A stretch of 64,000 nucleotides of DNA from Clostridia bacterium (GTDB lineage Bacteria > Bacillota > Clostridia > Oscillospirales > CAG-272), in contig JAFTPD010000020.1 of NCBI GenBank assembly GCA_017463485.1, positions 1 to 64,000 of the forward strand. Reading direction: 5' to 3'. Made by a program: the position numbers and the translations under genes. Shown here piece by piece: positions 35,673 to 43,810 of this stretch. The notes beneath the pieces were generated by a model. The model had not been told where the DNA came from. It searched no databases and was given only the letters and a program-made list of their open reading frames with translations. Within the stretch, counting starts at the first letter, position 1, and every line of letters begins with the position of its first letter.

Positions 35673-35733
35673 TTTTGATAACCCCCTTCTCCGTTTTCGC
35701 GGTGTGAATGTCCCCTTACGACACTACCTATTT

Positions 35734-35762
35734 ATTATAACAAATATCCCAGTGCAAGTCAA
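35734..35762 (-). promoter_or_regulatory. Promoter of the dlt-like operon
   Basis: Minus strand: TTGACT (35762-35757), a 17-base spacer, and TATAAT (35739-35734). It drives six leftward genes to 29467. Confidence 0.85.
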
Positions 35763-35798
35763 GAGCAAAAGCACGCGGGACAGAATTTTTTTAAACAC

Positions 35799-35822
35799 AA
35801 AAAGCACCTTTCGGTGCTTTTT
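35799..35822. terminator. Terminator of the polytopic membrane-protein gene
   Basis: A 10-base stem (35799-35808 with 35813-35822, loop TTTC) beginning with A residues and ending with T residues, so it works on either strand. It separates the membrane-protein gene from the dlt-like operon promoter. Confidence 0.85.
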
Positions 35823-35832
35823 GCCAATTTAA

Positions 35833-36552
35833 TTACTGTGCCTCGGAGTCCGTTGTATCTACTTCATTCTTTGCGCTGTTTTTCGGGAACGGTGAGCAGA
35901 CGAGAGAATATACAAATGAGAACAGCGCGTGGATTCCGATATACGAAGGATATATTGTAAACGGGAAAAGCTGGGTGTAGATATCAGCCGCCTCCCATGA
36001 GTTCCACGCCTCTATTGAATATCCGATCAGCCAATGAACGAAAGGAATGATGGCTACCAAGATAAATCCTACGATAACGTATACAAGCGGTATAGCCATA
36101 TATTTCTTTTCAACCGTAATAGAGATGTTATCGCTCTCCGTCATAAAGAGGTGGAACTTAAAGCCGCCAAACGACCAAACGTAAAGAAGTATAGACAGTG
36201 CGGCGTATGCGGGAATGATCAGAAGGAGAAGGAAAGCCATAATGGAATAGCACAAAAAGATAAACGGCCAAGAAATGAGATATACTATAAACTGAGTCGC
36301 ATGAAGCACGTCCTTTCCCTCTTTGTTGACCAGGGTGTGCAGGAACTTGACGGGCGACGTGAACACTGCAAAGGCAAAAGCAAGAAATGCAAAGGTTGCG
36401 GCTACTGCGAAGCTTGCAAGCACGAATGGGAGCATCAAAATTCCGACGAACACTGCAAGCGCAGGAGGCATAGCCTTGTACTTTTTAAACTTAAACGCTT
36501 CTTTCAAAAGCGCGGACAGCTTGTCCAGATAATTGATTTCGAAGAGATTCAT
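35833..36552 (-). CDS. Polytopic membrane protein of unknown function
   Basis: The product is 239 residues with about four or five membrane segments (for example around MPPALAVFVGILMLPFVLAS, FIVYLISWPFIFLCYSIMAF, VYVIVGFILVAIIPFVHWLI). The N-terminus is charged and amphipathic (NYLDKLSALLKEAFKFKKY). I do not recognise the family. The ATG at 36552 has AGGAGG seven bases upstream. It is divergent from a small XRE regulator, and a palindrome lies between its -35 and -10 boxes, so it is probably that regulator's target. Confidence 0.8.
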   Translation of the reverse strand: MNLFEINYLDKLSALLKEAFKFKKYKAMPPALAVFVGILMLPFVLASFAVAATFAFLAFAFAVFTSPVKFLHTLVNKEGKDVLHATQFIVYLISWPFIFLCYSIMAFLLLLIIPAYAALSILLYVWSFGGFKFHLFMTESDNISITVEKKYMAIPLVYVIVGFILVAIIPFVHWLIGYSIEAWNSWEAADIYTQLFPFTIYPSYIGIHALFSFVYSLVCSPFPKNSAKNEVDTTDSEAQ

Positions 36553-36621
36553 GAATATTCCTCCTAAAGTTATTTCCAATCGAATTCGGTCAAATTAGCT
36601 CGAAAATTCGTTGTGCTTACA

Positions 36622-36650
36622 ATTATAACCTATTTCAGGTTAAAAGTCAA
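36622..36650 (-). promoter_or_regulatory. Promoter of the polytopic membrane-protein gene
   Basis: Minus strand: TTGACT (36650-36645), a 17-base spacer, and TATAAT (36627-36622). The spacer contains a perfect palindrome. Confidence 0.85.
36626..36642. promoter_or_regulatory. Likely operator of the divergent XRE repressor
   Basis: TAACCT, five bases, AGGTTA: a perfect 17-base palindrome filling most of the promoter spacer. A second, wider inverted repeat overlaps it (TTTCAGG at 36633-36639 with CCTGAAA at 36654-36660). Such sites between core promoter boxes are classic for Cro/CI-type repressors. Confidence 0.65.
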
Positions 36651-36708
36651 TACCCTGAAACAGATTATTGTAGAATATTTTTATCAAAAAACTTATGAGG
36701 AGGAGAAA

Positions 36709-36921
36709 ATGTATACCAGATTGCGTGATCTGCGCGAGGACAAGGATATGAATCAGACGCAAGTGGCGAAAATGCTCGGAATGTCACAAACGGGATATTC
36801 CAAGTATGAAACGGGAGAGAACGATATTCCAACGGCAATTCTTATTAAGCTTGCGCGTTTTTACGATACAAGCATAGACTATCTTCTCGGGGAAACCAAC
36901 GATCCGAAAAGATACAAATGA
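36709..36921 (+). CDS. Small XRE-family transcriptional regulator
   Basis: The product is 70 residues, almost entirely a Cro/CI-type helix-turn-helix: LREDKDMNQTQVAKMLGMSQ and TGYSKYETGENDIPTAILIK, with the typical end FYDTSIDYLLGETNDPKR. It has no sensor domain, so it probably acts as a simple DNA-binding repressor. AGGAGGAG lies just upstream of the ATG at 36709. It is divergent from the membrane-protein gene and likely controls it and itself. Confidence 0.92.
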   Translation: MYTRLRDLREDKDMNQTQVAKMLGMSQTGYSKYETGENDIPTAILIKLARFYDTSIDYLLGETNDPKRYK

Positions 36922-36950
36922 TTATAGGTTATTGCTTGCGTGTTTTGTGT

Positions 36951-37545
36951 GTTACTTTCTGTCTTAACAGAAAGTAACCAAAGGTTGGGAGGATGAGTCG
37001 TTGACCTCAAATTTTCAGCAAGCTCAAATTTGAGGTCTGCCGCCCCAATTCCTCCCTCCCTTTGGAATCCCACCCACCTTGGGGTTTGGTTCGTGGTTAG
37101 AGTGCCGTCGTGCAAACGCTCTTACAAATTATGCCGATAGGTCGCAAATTGGAGATTGGACACGCCCGATGTAGCGGTGATTTATTGGGAGAGCAACGCC
37201 GAAAGAGATTCGAAATTTTCTCGGAAAATTTAATTTTCAATTTTTAAAAAATCATAAAAACACTTTCTGCGCAAGGCGCACTCTGTGTGACCAAGTTTCC
37301 GTCGCTCCGACGGGAACTTGGCGAGATGGGTGTGCAGCAACCTTGGAGCGCAATCACGCCTTGTCCGCAGACTTGCGGCAAGGCGGCGCGTTTAGGACAG
37401 AGGGATTATTAAGGGAGAAAACCGTGGGTTTTCTCCCTTAATTGGCGCTCTTTGCGCTACTTTCTGCCGGCACGGGCAGAAAGTAGCATGAAAAATACAA
37501 TCTTTATGCCACTTTCTGCTTCAACAGAAAGTGGCATAAAGATTG
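36951..37545. repeat. Non-coding hairpin field
   Basis: About 640 bases without a plausible gene lie between the XRE gene and the pyrophosphatase-like gene. Perfect or near-perfect hairpins include 36951-36961/36968-36978, 37003-37014/37026-37037 (enclosed by a CCAAAGG/CCTTTGG outer stem), 37291-37321, 37358-37385, 37409-37423/37427-37441 (15 bp), 37456-37468/37475-37487, and 37498-37518/37525-37545 (21 bp). Three share the core ACTTTCTG...CAGAAAGT, and a fourth half-copy starts at 37261. This looks like an assembly of related extragenic palindromes, possibly a structured RNA. Confidence 0.7.
37498..37545 (-). terminator. 21-bp hairpin, probable terminator of the methionine operon
   Basis: A perfect 21-base stem with a six-base loop. 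On the minus strand it is followed by GTATTTTTC, a short T tract. It lies 15 bases after the pyrophosphatase-like stop codon, so it is placed to end the metF-metH transcript. Confidence 0.7.
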
Positions 37546-37560
37546 ACCTTAGCTTTTTAA

Positions 37561-37929
37561 TTATTCAAGTACCTCGACAAAGGTATCGTAATACTGCTCC
37601 TGAAAATGTATGGCATCCTCTATCTGTGCGCGGGTAAAGGTCTGCCCCTCGGGCGCGGCTATGAGCTTATCCTCTACGTCGTTTTTGCGATAAACAATAC
37701 CTATAATGCGGCAGGTATATTCCTCCACCGCCTCATCAACTCCCAAAAGATACACGTCAAGCTCCTCGCCGTCGCCGCCGAGCACACCCGGAATATACCC
37801 GTAATTTACAGGATAAACCAGCTCGTATTTCGCTTTTTTGTGTACGTATCCTACGGGACGGTCTATAACTATCCTCACCGTCTTGCCAAGATAGTCCTTG
37901 ACCAGCCTTTGCCTTTCCGAATTCGTCAT
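37561..37929 (-). CDS. Short inorganic pyrophosphatase-like protein
   Basis: The product is 122 residues; family I pyrophosphatases are usually about 165-180. Recognisable parts are GKTVRIVIDRPVGY, the substrate-loop-like YPVNYGYIPGVLGGDGEELD and IGIVYRKNDVEDKLI. The family signature DxDPxD reads DGEELD, so two of the positions differ and one metal-binding acid is shifted to Glu. The protein may be a divergent phosphatase rather than a true pyrophosphatase. Its ATG overlaps the metH stop codon (ATGA), with AGGGAG inside metH. Confidence 0.75.
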   Translation of the reverse strand: MTNSERQRLVKDYLGKTVRIVIDRPVGYVHKKAKYELVYPVNYGYIPGVLGGDGEELDVYLLGVDEAVEEYTCRIIGIVYRKNDVEDKLIAAPEGQTFTRAQIEDAIHFQEQYYDTFVEVLE

Positions 37930-40334
37930 TTAACAAGCTCCCTCTCTATTTCCTCGGCGTATCTTACCGCCTCCATAGCGTCGCGCGCATATCTGTCAGC
38001 ACCTATCGCGGCGGCATATTCCGCCGTCAGCACTGCTCCGCCGACTATCACCTTGCACCACGGTGCGTGAGTACGGAGCTGCTTTATGGTCTCCTCCATC
38101 GCGGGCACTGTCGTGGTCATAAGCGCGCTGAGTCCCACTATGGGCGCGTGACGCTTGACAGTTTCCTCAACTATTGCTTCGGGCGGTGTGTCACGTCCGA
38201 GATCAACGACAGAAAAGCCGTAATTTTCAAGAATGAGCTTTACTATATTCTTTCCGATATCGTGGATATCACCCTTAACGGTCGCGAGAATAAACTCGCA
38301 TCTATCAGCGCCCTTGTCCCCCGACATATTTGACTTTATGACCTCAAACGCCGCTTTCGCCGCCTCCGCGCTCATAAGAAGCTGAGGCAGATACACCGTC
38401 TTGTTTTCAAATCCCACACCTACCCTGTCAAGCGCGGGAATTATCTCGTTTTGTACGATATCAAGCGGTGCAACGCTATCAAGCATAGCCGACGTTATCT
38501 CTGCCGCCTGCTCTCGAAGTCCCTTGGATATTGCCCGACCAAGCTCTGACGCAAAATCCTCTGCCGTAGGTTTATCCGAGATCGGCACAGGAACTGTATC
38601 GGGTGTGTGAATATTGCTTGCAAACTCAATATACTCCGCGCAATTATCGTCAAGCCCCGCGAGTGCGAGATATGCGCGATATGCCTTCATCATCTCCTGC
38701 GAATAGGGGTTCATTATCGCTGCGGACATACCCTCTCCAAGCGCCAGCGTGAAAAACGCACCGTTTACCACGTCGCGGGCGGGCAGACCGAAGGACACGT
38801 TTGAAACGCCCAGTGACGTATGGCATCCCAGCCGCTCGCGTATCAGCCGTATCGCCTTCAAGGTCTGGGTGGCGGCGTTTTTATCTGCGCTCACCGTCAT
38901 TGCAAGTGGATCGAAAATAATATCCTTTTTTTCGATGCCGTATTTTTTCGCCTCGGCAAGTATTTTTTCGGCAACAGCCAAGCGCCCCTCGGCACTCGCG
39001 GGAATACCGCTCTCGTCAAGAGTGAGCGCGACCACGACCCCGCCGTATTTTTTTGCGAGCGGAAATACCGAGTCCATGCTCTCCTGCTTGCCGTTTACCG
39101 AATTTATCATAGCTTTTCCGTTGTATCTGCGGAGAGCCGCCTCCATAGCAGACGCATCCGACGTGTCTATCTGCAAGGGCAACGCGGTTACCGCCTGAAG
39201 TGCGCACACCGCCTCGACAAGCATTTTCTTCTCGTCGATCTCGGGCAGTCCAACGTTGACGTCAAGAATATGAACGCCCGCCTCCTCCTCGGCTATTCCC
39301 TCTTTGAGGATATAATCCATATCGTGCGCACGCAAGGCTTCCTTGAATTTCTTTTTACCCGTAGGATTTATGCGCTCGCCGATAAGCACGGGAGCATCCG
39401 AAAAGGTCACGGCGTGAGTGTAAGACGACACGCAGGTGACGCTTTTGTTTTGTATGCGGGTGGGTTGGATGTTCTTTGTTTTCTCAACCACAGCGGCGAT
39501 ATATTCGGGTGTCGTTCCGCAACAGCCGCCTACCACTCTCACGCCTCGGCGGACAAGCTCGGTCACCTCTTTGGCAAATTCAACGCTGTCAACGTCAAAC
39601 ACGGTCACACCGCTCACCGCTCGCGGCAGTCCCGCGTTGGGCTTGAGTATCACGGGAACGGACGCGCATTTAAGATATTCGTCAACAACGGGCGCGAGTG
39701 CCTTTGGACCGAGCGAGCAGTTGACGCCTATTGCGTCAGCGCCCATACCCTCCAGCATTGCCACCATAGCGGCGGGAGTAGCTCCCGTCATCAGCTTTCC
39801 GTCCTCACCGTAGGCGTTGGACACGAAAACGGGCAGGTCGCAGTTTTCCTTTGCCGCGAGCAGAGCCGCCTTGCTCTCGTAGCTGTCGTTCATAGTTTCG
39901 ATAAGCACGAGGTCAGCACCATATCTGACACCCAGACGCACCGTTTTTGCAAAGACGGCGACAGCGTCTTCAAAATCAAGGTCGCCGTAAGGCTTAAGCA
40001 TCCGCCCCGTAGGACCTATATCCAGTGCTACCCATTTAGGCTGCTCGCCACAGCTCTCCTTGGCGGCGCGTCGAGCGTTTTTTATTGCCGCACAAATTAT
40101 CGCTTCCAGCTCGTCGTCCGAAAATTTCAAGGAGTTCGCGCCAAAGGTGTTGGTATTTACCACGTTACAGCCCGCATCAAAATAGGCGCGGTGAATGTCC
40201 GTGATAACGTCCGCGTGCGACAGATTCCACCGCTCGGGTAATTCTCCCGCTTCAAGTCCGCGCGCCTGCAGCAGCGTTCCCATTCCGCCGTCAAGATAAA
40301 GGATATTTTGCTTCAAATACTCTTTAATGTTCAT
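37926..40334 (-). CDS. metH: Cobalamin-dependent methionine synthase lacking the activation domain
   Basis: The product is 802 residues. Module order is homocysteine-binding (~1-290, with zinc ligands in GVNCSLG and GGCCGT), methyltetrahydrofolate-binding (~310-565, LIGERINPTGKKKF), B12 cap (~590-670) and B12-binding (~670-800, with the base-off His motif DIHDIGKNIV). The usual C-terminal reactivation domain is missing but is encoded separately just upstream. The enzyme makes methionine from homocysteine and methyl-THF. GGAGA precedes the ATG. Confidence 0.96.
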   Translation of the reverse strand: MNIKEYLKQNILYLDGGMGTLLQARGLEAGELPERWNLSHADVITDIHRAYFDAGCNVVNTNTFGANSLKFSDDELEAIICAAIKNARRAAKESCGEQPKWVALDIGPTGRMLKPYGDLDFEDAVAVFAKTVRLGVRYGADLVLIETMNDSYESKAALLAAKENCDLPVFVSNAYGEDGKLMTGATPAAMVAMLEGMGADAIGVNCSLGPKALAPVVDEYLKCASVPVILKPNAGLPRAVSGVTVFDVDSVEFAKEVTELVRRGVRVVGGCCGTTPEYIAAVVEKTKNIQPTRIQNKSVTCVSSYTHAVTFSDAPVLIGERINPTGKKKFKEALRAHDMDYILKEGIAEEEAGVHILDVNVGLPEIDEKKMLVEAVCALQAVTALPLQIDTSDASAMEAALRRYNGKAMINSVNGKQESMDSVFPLAKKYGGVVVALTLDESGIPASAEGRLAVAEKILAEAKKYGIEKKDIIFDPLAMTVSADKNAATQTLKAIRLIRERLGCHTSLGVSNVSFGLPARDVVNGAFFTLALGEGMSAAIMNPYSQEMMKAYRAYLALAGLDDNCAEYIEFASNIHTPDTVPVPISDKPTAEDFASELGRAISKGLREQAAEITSAMLDSVAPLDIVQNEIIPALDRVGVGFENKTVYLPQLLMSAEAAKAAFEVIKSNMSGDKGADRCEFILATVKGDIHDIGKNIVKLILENYGFSVVDLGRDTPPEAIVEETVKRHAPIVGLSALMTTTVPAMEETIKQLRTHAPWCKVIVGGAVLTAEYAAAIGADRYARDAMEAVRYAEEIERELVK

Positions 40335-40353
40335 TATTTTCTCCGTAATAAGA

Positions 40354-40944
40354 CTATTTTGCCGATATGCCGATAACGGCTGTCACCGATTTTGTGGGCG
40401 ACATGAGCAGGCTGTCGTTGAGCGTCAGCCCGATCCTTCGCGGACAGTCCAAAAGCGCGAAAATTTCGCGTTGCGCTTCAAGCGGAAAATCACCGTATCC
40501 AGGGCTGAATCGCGGGCGCGTTTTGCGTTCCTTTGCGATCTCTGCGTTAAATGTATCGCACAAGCACTCTATCCGCTCCGCTCCTACCGCTTGCAGTATC
40601 AATGCCTTGGCGGGCGACACGGACGAATATCGCGCTACAAGACGGTCAAGCTCAATGCCCACCGTCGCGGCGAATATTACTGCTCTGTCACAGCCGACAA
40701 GATTTTTGGCGAGCGATTTTGACGTGACCTTTATGCATCCCATAGCCACCTCGTCCCCGCAAACACTCACGAGGAGCTCGCAGTAGCAGACCTTGAAAGC
40801 CGTCCGCCCAGAGGCAAGTAATATACATTCGTCCACAAGTCCGTCAAGCTCCGACGTACACTCCCGCACTCCCGCATAGCGAAGCACCTCTTCCCTGCAA
40901 ACGGGTGGAGAGTCGTAGAATTTTGTAAAAACAGCAAGCTCCAT
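40354..40944 (-). CDS. Free-standing MetH activation-domain protein
   Basis: The product is 196 residues. The motif RPRFSPGYGDFPLEAQREIF is the signature of the methionine synthase activation domain, where SAM is bound to remethylate inactive cob(II)alamin; here it lies near residues 143-162. The split arrangement is common in Clostridia. The ATG at 40944 lies 1 base after the metF stop codon, so translation is coupled; the open frame's TTG upstream is inside metF. It works with MetH from the next gene. Confidence 0.9.
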   Translation of the reverse strand: MELAVFTKFYDSPPVCREEVLRYAGVRECTSELDGLVDECILLASGRTAFKVCYCELLVSVCGDEVAMGCIKVTSKSLAKNLVGCDRAVIFAATVGIELDRLVARYSSVSPAKALILQAVGAERIECLCDTFNAEIAKERKTRPRFSPGYGDFPLEAQREIFALLDCPRRIGLTLNDSLLMSPTKSVTAVIGISAK

Positions 40945-40945
40945 A

Positions 40946-41821
40946 TCAGCCGAGAATGTCCGAAAGGTTGTCAAGTATCGCCTTTGCGACGTCGGGCTTG
41001 TTCATGGAATAAACGTGAACGTGGCTGATGCCGTTAGCAAACAGGTCGATTATCTGGTCGGTGGCGTAGGCAATACCCGCCTGCTTCATAGCCGCGGGGG
41101 ACGTTCCGAACTTGTCAACAAGCGACTTGAACCGTTGCGGCACAAACGAGCCCGAAAGCTTTACGGCACGCTCGACCTGATTTCCGTTAGTGATAGGCAT
41201 AATTCCCGGAATTACGGGAACGGTGATGCCGTATTCGCGTATCTTATAGAGGAAATTGTAAAGCAGGTTGTTATCGAAAAACATTTGTGTGGTAAGGAAA
41301 GAACAGCCCGCATCCACCTTTTCCTTAAGGTAGAGGATGTCCTCTCTCTGACTTCTGCTTTCGGGATGTATCTCGGGGTAGCACGCGCCACCGATACAAA
41401 AATCCGCACCACACTCCGCAAGCTCGCGCACCAGCTCCACAGCGTGCTTGTAGTCCCAAGCACTTCGGTCGGCGTCCTCAAGTCCGCGCGGAATATCGCC
41501 ACGCAGAGCCATCACGTTCTGTATTCCCGCCGCCTTGATATCCTCAATGCGCGCGCGGACGGTCTCTTTTGTGGAGGACACGCAGGTAAGGTGTGCAAGA
41601 CTCGGCACGCCATACTGCTCCTTTATGTTTTTAGCAATATCAAGAGTATATTTACTCGTGCCGCCGCCTGCACCGTAGGTCACGCTCATAAAGGATGGGT
41701 GCAGCTTTGCTATCTCCTCTGTTGCGTGCTTTACACTGTCGTAATTGCTTTCCGTCTTTGGCGGAAAGACCTCAAAGGACAAGGAAAGCTTGTCCGAGCT
41801 CAGCAGTTCCGAAATTTTCAT
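40946..41821 (-). CDS. metF: 5,10-methylenetetrahydrofolate reductase
   Basis: The product is 291 residues. MetF makes 5-methyl-THF for methionine synthase, using FAD. Landmarks are LSFEVFPPKTE with the catalytic-type Glu, FMSVTYGAGGGTS, NVMALRGDIP, FCIGGACYPEIHPES and FLTTQMFFDN. The ATG at 41821 has GGGAGG six bases upstream. It is the first gene of the methionine operon: metF, activation domain, metH, pyrophosphatase-like. Confidence 0.97.
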   Translation of the reverse strand: MKISELLSSDKLSLSFEVFPPKTESNYDSVKHATEEIAKLHPSFMSVTYGAGGGTSKYTLDIAKNIKEQYGVPSLAHLTCVSSTKETVRARIEDIKAAGIQNVMALRGDIPRGLEDADRSAWDYKHAVELVRELAECGADFCIGGACYPEIHPESRSQREDILYLKEKVDAGCSFLTTQMFFDNNLLYNFLYKIREYGITVPVIPGIMPITNGNQVERAVKLSGSFVPQRFKSLVDKFGTSPAAMKQAGIAYATDQIIDLFANGISHVHVYSMNKPDVAKAILDNLSDILG

Positions 41822-41853
41822 AAATAACCTCCCTATCAGGGTTTTACGGATAT

Positions 41854-41882
41854 ATTTTATCACAAAATCAAGCCGTTGTAAA
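41854..41882 (-). promoter_or_regulatory. Promoter of the metF-metH operon
   Basis: Minus strand: TTTACA (41882-41877), a 17-base spacer, and TAAAAT (41859-41854). The leader is only about 26 bases, so no SAM riboswitch or T-box can fit. Confidence 0.75.
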
Positions 41883-41914
41883 GTGTTAAAAGTAATTTAT
41901 TTGCGCTTATTCAA

Positions 41915-41942
41915 AAACCGCCGAGGAGATCCTCGGCGGTTT
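41915..41942 (-). terminator. Terminator of the O-antigen ligase-like gene
   Basis: A 12-base perfect stem (41915-41926 with 41931-41942) that ends in TTTTTG on the minus strand, three bases after the stop codon of the leftward gene. Confidence 0.85.
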
Positions 41943-41945
41943 GCA

Positions 41946-43430
41946 TTATTCAATTTCGGCTGTCGCACTTGCTCGGCGATTTTTGAGCGATTTCTTTATC
42001 GCTTCAAATTTTTCAACGAGAAAAATATCCTCGTCGGGGTTTTCCATAAAGGCAAAGTAAGTGACCGCCAGCATAGCGTAGGGGGCGGGACAAAACTCGC
42101 CGGGATTTACCTGCGACATCAGCCAAAGTCCAACGTATGACATAAACAGCGTGAGATTCATAAGGCTTCTGTTTTTCACAAATATCACTGTGCGGGACAC
42201 AAGCTGATAGCCGTAAGCCAGAATTCCAACTATACCAAGGCTTCCTACCACCTGCGGCACCCACATGTGGTACCAGTTCATAGCTCCCTTAACGGGATTG
42301 TAAATGTCGGAATTGCCCGTGTATCCCAATCCAACGCCAAATATAGGATTGGAGGCAAAGTCGCCTTTCATTCGCCCGAGAAGCTGAACTCTCGTTTCTC
42401 CCGAGCTGATAAATCCGTCGAATATCTGCTTTACGATATCAATTCTCGATACTCCCTCATCAGCAGAAGCCCCTCCGAGCGTTGCAAGCTGTGGCAAAAC
42501 GTACCACACCGCACCGAAAAATGCGACAAGCGTTCCGAGGAACATTACGCGCCGCACGATTCCGCCCACTCCCTTCTGATAAGCGGCAGAATAGACGATA
42601 AGCAAGACTATAAGCTCTACCGTACCCATCAGGAGTCCTGCCCGCGAGCTGGAAAAGACCATTGCCGAATACATAAGCAGAACGGACACAAAATCAACGT
42701 ATCTCTTGGACGAGTACAAGAGCGGGAACGGCATTGCCATCATAATGAGCGTGGATAAGTTATTGGAGAATTGAGGACGCAAGAACTTTCCTCTGTATAA
42801 AAACAGATCCCAGTTCGAAACGTACACCCACAGAATGGAGAATGCGGCGAGCATACCCACAAGATACATAACGCGCGCAATGCTTTGCGGCGTATCCAAC
42901 TCCGCTTGCGATTTGACCAGCAAATAAAAAACCACCATGCCAATGCCGAGCCCGAGAACGTAGAACATAGACGATCCACCGAAATAATCGGAAGCGGATA
43001 TACTACCAATTCCGCCCAAGGTCACGGCAACCGTAACCGCACACAGTCCCCAGAAGGACTTACCGATACGAAACGGCTTTCTGTATTTTATAAAATGGAA
43101 TATCACCGCGAACACCGCAGGAACGGCTACCCAGAGAAAGCTCGGTGATGTAAATTCATCCGCCGAATCGTAGCACGCCGTGGCAAGCACGACTATCATC
43201 ATGGCGGGCTGCATAGCGTCCGTAAGCCTTGATGACACGACCAGCATCACTGCCGTGATAAGCACGAGTATCTGAATCCCCGTATACATATTCTTGTTGA
43301 CAAGTACGATACCGCCCGTCTCGCCGCCAAATCCGTCCCAACCGACGAGAATAATGCACACTGCAATAGCAAACAGCACTATGGAATATATATACGAAAA
43401 CGCTTTTGTTTTTATATACTTATCAAGCAT
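41946..43430 (-). CDS. O-antigen ligase/polymerase-like membrane protein
   Basis: The product is 494 residues with about twelve membrane helices. The large periplasmic loop and the NPIFGVGLGYTGNSD stretch correspond to the Wzy_C (O-antigen ligase) domain. It may polymerise repeat units or link a finished glycan to the wall. It is transcribed away from the glycan locus from its own promoter. A second polymerase-like gene lies at 51931. Its C-terminus is basic and cytoplasmic. Confidence 0.82.
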   Translation of the reverse strand: MLDKYIKTKAFSYIYSIVLFAIAVCIILVGWDGFGGETGGIVLVNKNMYTGIQILVLITAVMLVVSSRLTDAMQPAMMIVVLATACYDSADEFTSPSFLWVAVPAVFAVIFHFIKYRKPFRIGKSFWGLCAVTVAVTLGGIGSISASDYFGGSSMFYVLGLGIGMVVFYLLVKSQAELDTPQSIARVMYLVGMLAAFSILWVYVSNWDLFLYRGKFLRPQFSNNLSTLIMMAMPFPLLYSSKRYVDFVSVLLMYSAMVFSSSRAGLLMGTVELIVLLIVYSAAYQKGVGGIVRRVMFLGTLVAFFGAVWYVLPQLATLGGASADEGVSRIDIVKQIFDGFISSGETRVQLLGRMKGDFASNPIFGVGLGYTGNSDIYNPVKGAMNWYHMWVPQVVGSLGIVGILAYGYQLVSRTVIFVKNRSLMNLTLFMSYVGLWLMSQVNPGEFCPAPYAMLAVTYFAFMENPDEDIFLVEKFEAIKKSLKNRRASATAEIE

Positions 43431-43508
43431 AGATATCTCCTTTGCATGTCATTGCGCATTTGCGCCGACCGAATACTAAGTAATGGAAAGTTGACATAAT
43501 ACCTTGTA

Positions 43509-43537
43509 ATTATACCATGTATATTGTTTCTTGTCAA
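43509..43537 (-). promoter_or_regulatory. Promoter of the O-antigen ligase-like gene
   Basis: Minus strand: TTGACA (43537-43532), a 17-base spacer, and TATAAT (43514-43509); both boxes perfect. Confidence 0.9.
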
Positions 43538-43626
43538 CACCCGAAGTAACGGACGCTGTTTTCCCCTATTTTTTGGCAGAAAAAGCGGCAAAAATGCAGT
43601 CCCGACAAGAAATTTGCCGAAAACTA

Positions 43627-43655
43627 TTGCAAAAAAGTCTAAAATGTAGTACAAT
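43627..43655 (+). promoter_or_regulatory. Promoter of the CapD-like gene
   Basis: TTGCAA (43627-43632), a 17-base spacer, and TACAAT (43650-43655). It leaves a leader of about 150 bases that contains a 7-bp hairpin (43765-43771 with 43776-43782) shortly before the GGAGG site. Confidence 0.8.
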
Positions 43656-43810
43656 AGTTGTGTATGCGGATGTGATCGTCCGAAAACACGTTTTTAAAAC
43701 ACGTTTACTTTGCTTTTTTCATTGCTTACATATTCCAAGGACTTCCCTGCCAAGGTCGGCAAAACAGCACCACACGGTGCTGCACTATTACCAGATTTGG
43801 AGGAAATACC

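Noticed and set aside
36951..37545. CRISPR array
   Set aside because: The repeated cores are hairpins of different lengths at irregular spacing, with no constant repeat-spacer unit and no cas gene nearby.
38820..40241. A 473-codon plus-strand frame opposite metH
   Set aside because: It is a shadow of a well-conserved gene, with no recognisable domain or start signal. The same holds for long antisense frames at 1617-2669, 25256-26638 and 12560-13603.
41822..41882. SAM riboswitch or T-box before metF
   Set aside because: The predicted leader is only about 26 bases and contains no conserved core, so neither element can be present.
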